Origin: Akkermansiaceae bacterium
Lineage (GTDB): Bacteria; Verrucomicrobiota; Verrucomicrobiia; Verrucomicrobiales; Akkermansiaceae
NCBI GenBank assembly: GCA_030725745.1
Contig: JANRFH010000030.1
Coordinates: 86,792-150,791 of the forward strand
DNA length: 64,000 nt
Direction of reading: 5' to 3'
Below, in pieces: positions 61,423-64,000 of this stretch. The notes under the pieces were generated by a model. That model was not told the DNA's origin, ran no database searches, and was given only the letters and a program-made list of their open reading frames with translations. The translations under genes were made by a program, and so were the position numbers. How positions within the stretch are numbered: the stretch's first letter is position 1; each line of letters opens with the position of its first letter.

Positions 61423-62757
61423 TCACACTTCTCCCAGCGCCTCATCAATCGTCGCCAGCAAGAACTCGGCATCGTCTTTATGAATGCACATAGGCGGCTT
61501 GATGCGGAGTGTATTGCCCCACAGTCCACCCTTTCCGATGAGCAGGCCCTTTTCTTTGCACTTCTCGAAAACAGCGGCGCACTCGGCGGAGGCGGGCTCT
61601 TTGGTGGAGCGGTCTTTCACCAGCTCCACGCCGATCATGAGACCCTTTCCTCGCACCTCGCCGATGAGCGAATGCTTCTCCATGAGGGCTTTGAGGCCAG
61701 TATCAAGTTGCGCGCCGATGTTGAGGGAATTTTCCTGAAGGCCTTCGTTCTCGATGACACGCAGCACCGCACGGCCTTGCGCGCATGAGACGGGGTTTCC
61801 GCCGTAGGTATTAAAATGAATTCGCGTCGCGAGAGTCGCGGCGATTTCTGGAGTAGTCACGACCGCAGCGAGCGGGCAACCGTTTCCTATCCCCTTCGCC
61901 ATGGTCACGATATCCGGCATGACGCCTTCGCTTTCGAAGCCCCAAAAATGTGTGCCCGTGCGTCCGAAGCCAGCCTGTACCTCATCGGCGATACACAAGC
62001 CACCTGCGGCGCGTGCGTGCTCGTGCGCTAGCTTGAGATAGTCTTTGGGGAAAACGACCGTGCCGCCGACCCCTTGGATTGATTCCGCGATGTAGGCAGC
62101 AATCGTTCCCGACGTTCCAAATTGGATCGTATCCTTCACCTCGGCGGCGTATTTCATGCCAGCGTCCGGATCCTCTTTGCTAAAATTCCCACGATAGGTG
62201 TCCGGCATCTTCGCATGCTGGATGCCGAAGGAATGCGGCACGTTGAACTTCCAGGTGTGGTGCGAAGTGAGTCCCATCGTTCCGGCGCTTCCTCCGTGAT
62301 AGGCATTGCGGAGAGCGACCAAATCGTAGTTCCCCGTGTAAGCGCGCGCCATGAGCACGGCGAGGTCGTTGGCCTCAGAGCCGGAGTTGACGAAATAGCA
62401 GACTTTGAGATTGCCCGGCATTTTCGCGGCGAGTTCCTTCGCGTAGAGGGCGAGCTGAGGATTCAGGTAGATGCTGGTGGTGTGGGAAATGGTTTCGTTC
62501 TGCGTGTTCGCCGCCTTCACCACTTCCGGGTGTGCATGCCCCACACTCACCGTCACGATCCCGCCGAATCCATCAAGGTAGCGCCGGCCCGTTTCATCGT
62601 AGAGGTACTGCATCTTCCCTTCCACGATGCAGATCGGCTTTTTGTAATAGTGGAAAATCCCCGGGTTCACGAACTCCTTGCGCATGGCGAGGATCTCTTC
62701 TGGTGACGGCCCATCGTAGGGCAGCGGAGTGTGATCGAATGGCGGCAGGGTTGGCAT
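61423..62757 (-). CDS. Class III aminotransferase (AGXT2-like)
   Basis: GRRYLDGFGGIVTVSVGHAHPEVV; VNSGSEANDLAVLMARAYTGNYDLVALRNAYHGGS; CIADEVQAGFGRTGTHFWGFE; MAKGIGNGCPLAAVVTT. Confidence 0.88.
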   Translation of the reverse strand: MPTLPPFDHTPLPYDGPSPEEILAMRKEFVNPGIFHYYKKPICIVEGKMQYLYDETGRRYLDGFGGIVTVSVGHAHPEVVKAANTQNETISHTTSIYLNPQLALYAKELAAKMPGNLKVCYFVNSGSEANDLAVLMARAYTGNYDLVALRNAYHGGSAGTMGLTSHHTWKFNVPHSFGIQHAKMPDTYRGNFSKEDPDAGMKYAAEVKDTIQFGTSGTIAAYIAESIQGVGGTVVFPKDYLKLAHEHARAAGGLCIADEVQAGFGRTGTHFWGFESEGVMPDIVTMAKGIGNGCPLAAVVTTPEIAATLATRIHFNTYGGNPVSCAQGRAVLRVIENEGLQENSLNIGAQLDTGLKALMEKHSLIGEVRGKGLMIGVELVKDRSTKEPASAECAAVFEKCKEKGLLIGKGGLWGNTLRIKPPMCIHKDDAEFLLATIDEALGEV

Positions 62758-62769
62758 AGCTTTCGGTGG

Positions 62770-64000
62770 TTAGATCGTTACGGGAACAGGTGAAATTTTC
62801 CGGATCAGCAGATAGATACCGAAGGCTAATCCAAAACCAGTAAACCATGCCTGCGGGTAAATGGCGGTGAAAAATTTCGGAACTTCCGCGACACCGATCT
62901 GGCCGAGAAAACCCGGAAGATTTGGCAAAACCGACAACGCCAACGCACCCAGCCCGCCAAGGCTGAACCCGGCGGTATAGCGATAGATGCCCCCGGTGCG
63001 GTAGAGTTCCTCCACTTCCAAGTGCTTTTTCCTCATGACAAAATAGTCCGCAATCATGATCCCTGCGATCGGCCCCAGCAGCCCTCCGTAGCCGATCAGC
63101 CAGGTGAAAATGTAGCCATTCGGATCAGCCAACAATTTCCACGGCATGATGAAAATACCAATCACCGCAGTGATGATCCCACCTGTACGGAAGGAGATAA
63201 ACTTCGGAGCGAGGTTGGAAAAATCGTTCGCTGGTGAAACGACATTGGCAGCGATGTTTGTGGAGAGTGTCGCGATAGCTAAAGCGATCAGGGCAATGCA
63301 AGAGACTGTCTTATTACCAATACGGTTGATCACCTCCACCGGATCCCAGATCGCCTCGCCGAAGATCACCACCGTCGCGCTCGTCACCACGATGCCGATG
63401 AACGAGTAGAACGCCATCGAAGGCGGTAGTCCAATGAACTGACCCACGATTTGATCCTTCTGTGATTTCGCGAAGCGCGAAAAATCCGGGATGTTCAAGG
63501 AAAGCGTCGACCAAAAACCGACCATCGCCGTCAGCCCAGCGCCGAAGGCCACCCAAAACGCACCGTTCGTTTCAAAATCCGATGGCTCGGAAAACACGGG
63601 GCCGAACCCATTCGCCTTCACCACCGCCCAAATCAAAAGCGAGATACCTACGATCAGCAAAAATGGCGCTGCAAATACCTCCAGCCATTTGATCGATTCC
63701 ATCCCGCGCCAGATGAACGCCACATTGATCGCCCAGAAAAAAAGGAAAGCGGTAAACTGCCCCGCCGTGATGCCGAGGAATCCCAGCGGCTCACCTCCCG
63801 TCTCAAAACCCGTCACCATTGCCAGGGTCGAGTAGATCGCCGCGCCACCGATCCATGTCTGGATGCCGAACCACCCGCACGCCACCACTCCCCGCAACAG
63901 AGCCGCGATGTTCGCTCCACGCGTGCCAAAGCTCGCCCGCAGCAGCACGGGAAACGGAATGCCGTATCGCGTGCCCGGATGGGCGTTGAGCGTCATTGGA
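62770..64000 (-). CDS. NCS1-family nucleobase:cation symporter (partial at right edge)
   Basis: LNAHPGTRYGIPFPVLLRASFGTRGANIAALLRGVVACGWFGIQTWIGG; N-terminus continues outside the window. Confidence 0.9.
   Translation of the reverse strand, partial: PMTLNAHPGTRYGIPFPVLLRASFGTRGANIAALLRGVVACGWFGIQTWIGGAAIYSTLAMVTGFETGGEPLGFLGITAGQFTAFLFFWAINVAFIWRGMESIKWLEVFAAPFLLIVGISLLIWAVVKANGFGPVFSEPSDFETNGAFWVAFGAGLTAMVGFWSTLSLNIPDFSRFAKSQKDQIVGQFIGLPPSMAFYSFIGIVVTSATVVIFGEAIWDPVEVINRIGNKTVSCIALIALAIATLSTNIAANVVSPANDFSNLAPKFISFRTGGIITAVIGIFIMPWKLLADPNGYIFTWLIGYGGLLGPIAGIMIADYFVMRKKHLEVEELYRTGGIYRYTAGFSLGGLGALALSVLPNLPGFLGQIGVAEVPKFFTAIYPQAWFTGFGLAFGIYLLIRKISPVPVTI

Overview
This 64 kb window is a dense chromosomal segment, mostly housekeeping genes. 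The gene repertoire (ThuA, DUF1080, sialate O-acetylesterase, Tat-exported sugar epimerase, sulfatase-like protein, PL7 lyase) suggests a Verrucomicrobia-type bacterium; that is inference only. I found no phage, IS transposase, CRISPR array or classical defence island. Confident loci include trpF, tatD-like, pepP-like, thiG, rnhC, tatC, xth, queA, bioB, asd, ffh, a moeB/thiF-rhodanese fusion, an ABC-F ATPase, amt, a polyprenyl synthetase, pnp, rpsO, nupC-like and one tRNA-Arg(CCT). The most interesting signals are: (1) a BlaI/MecI-type repressor fused in frame to a histone-H1-like Lys/Ala/Pro tail, at the left edge and absent from the ORF track; (2) at least five unrelated families of gene-junction repeats with a common architecture of short 7-10 nt degenerate units, usually in inverted pairs, including a five-copy element of four 7-mers plus AAGGAAGAG, often abutting start or stop codons; (3) a translationally coupled operon of tatC, a membrane protein, a predicted exported ClpP-like protease with coiled coil, and an HTH-like/MBL-fold hydrolase; (4) a GH-like TIM-barrel fused to a GT2 glycosyltransferase; (5) an rpsO leader hairpin with a G.U/G-C step compatible with S15 autoregulation; (6) a frameshifted glutaminase and a pseudopilin C-terminal remnant. 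All assignments come from reading the sequence and recalled family motifs; no searches were run.
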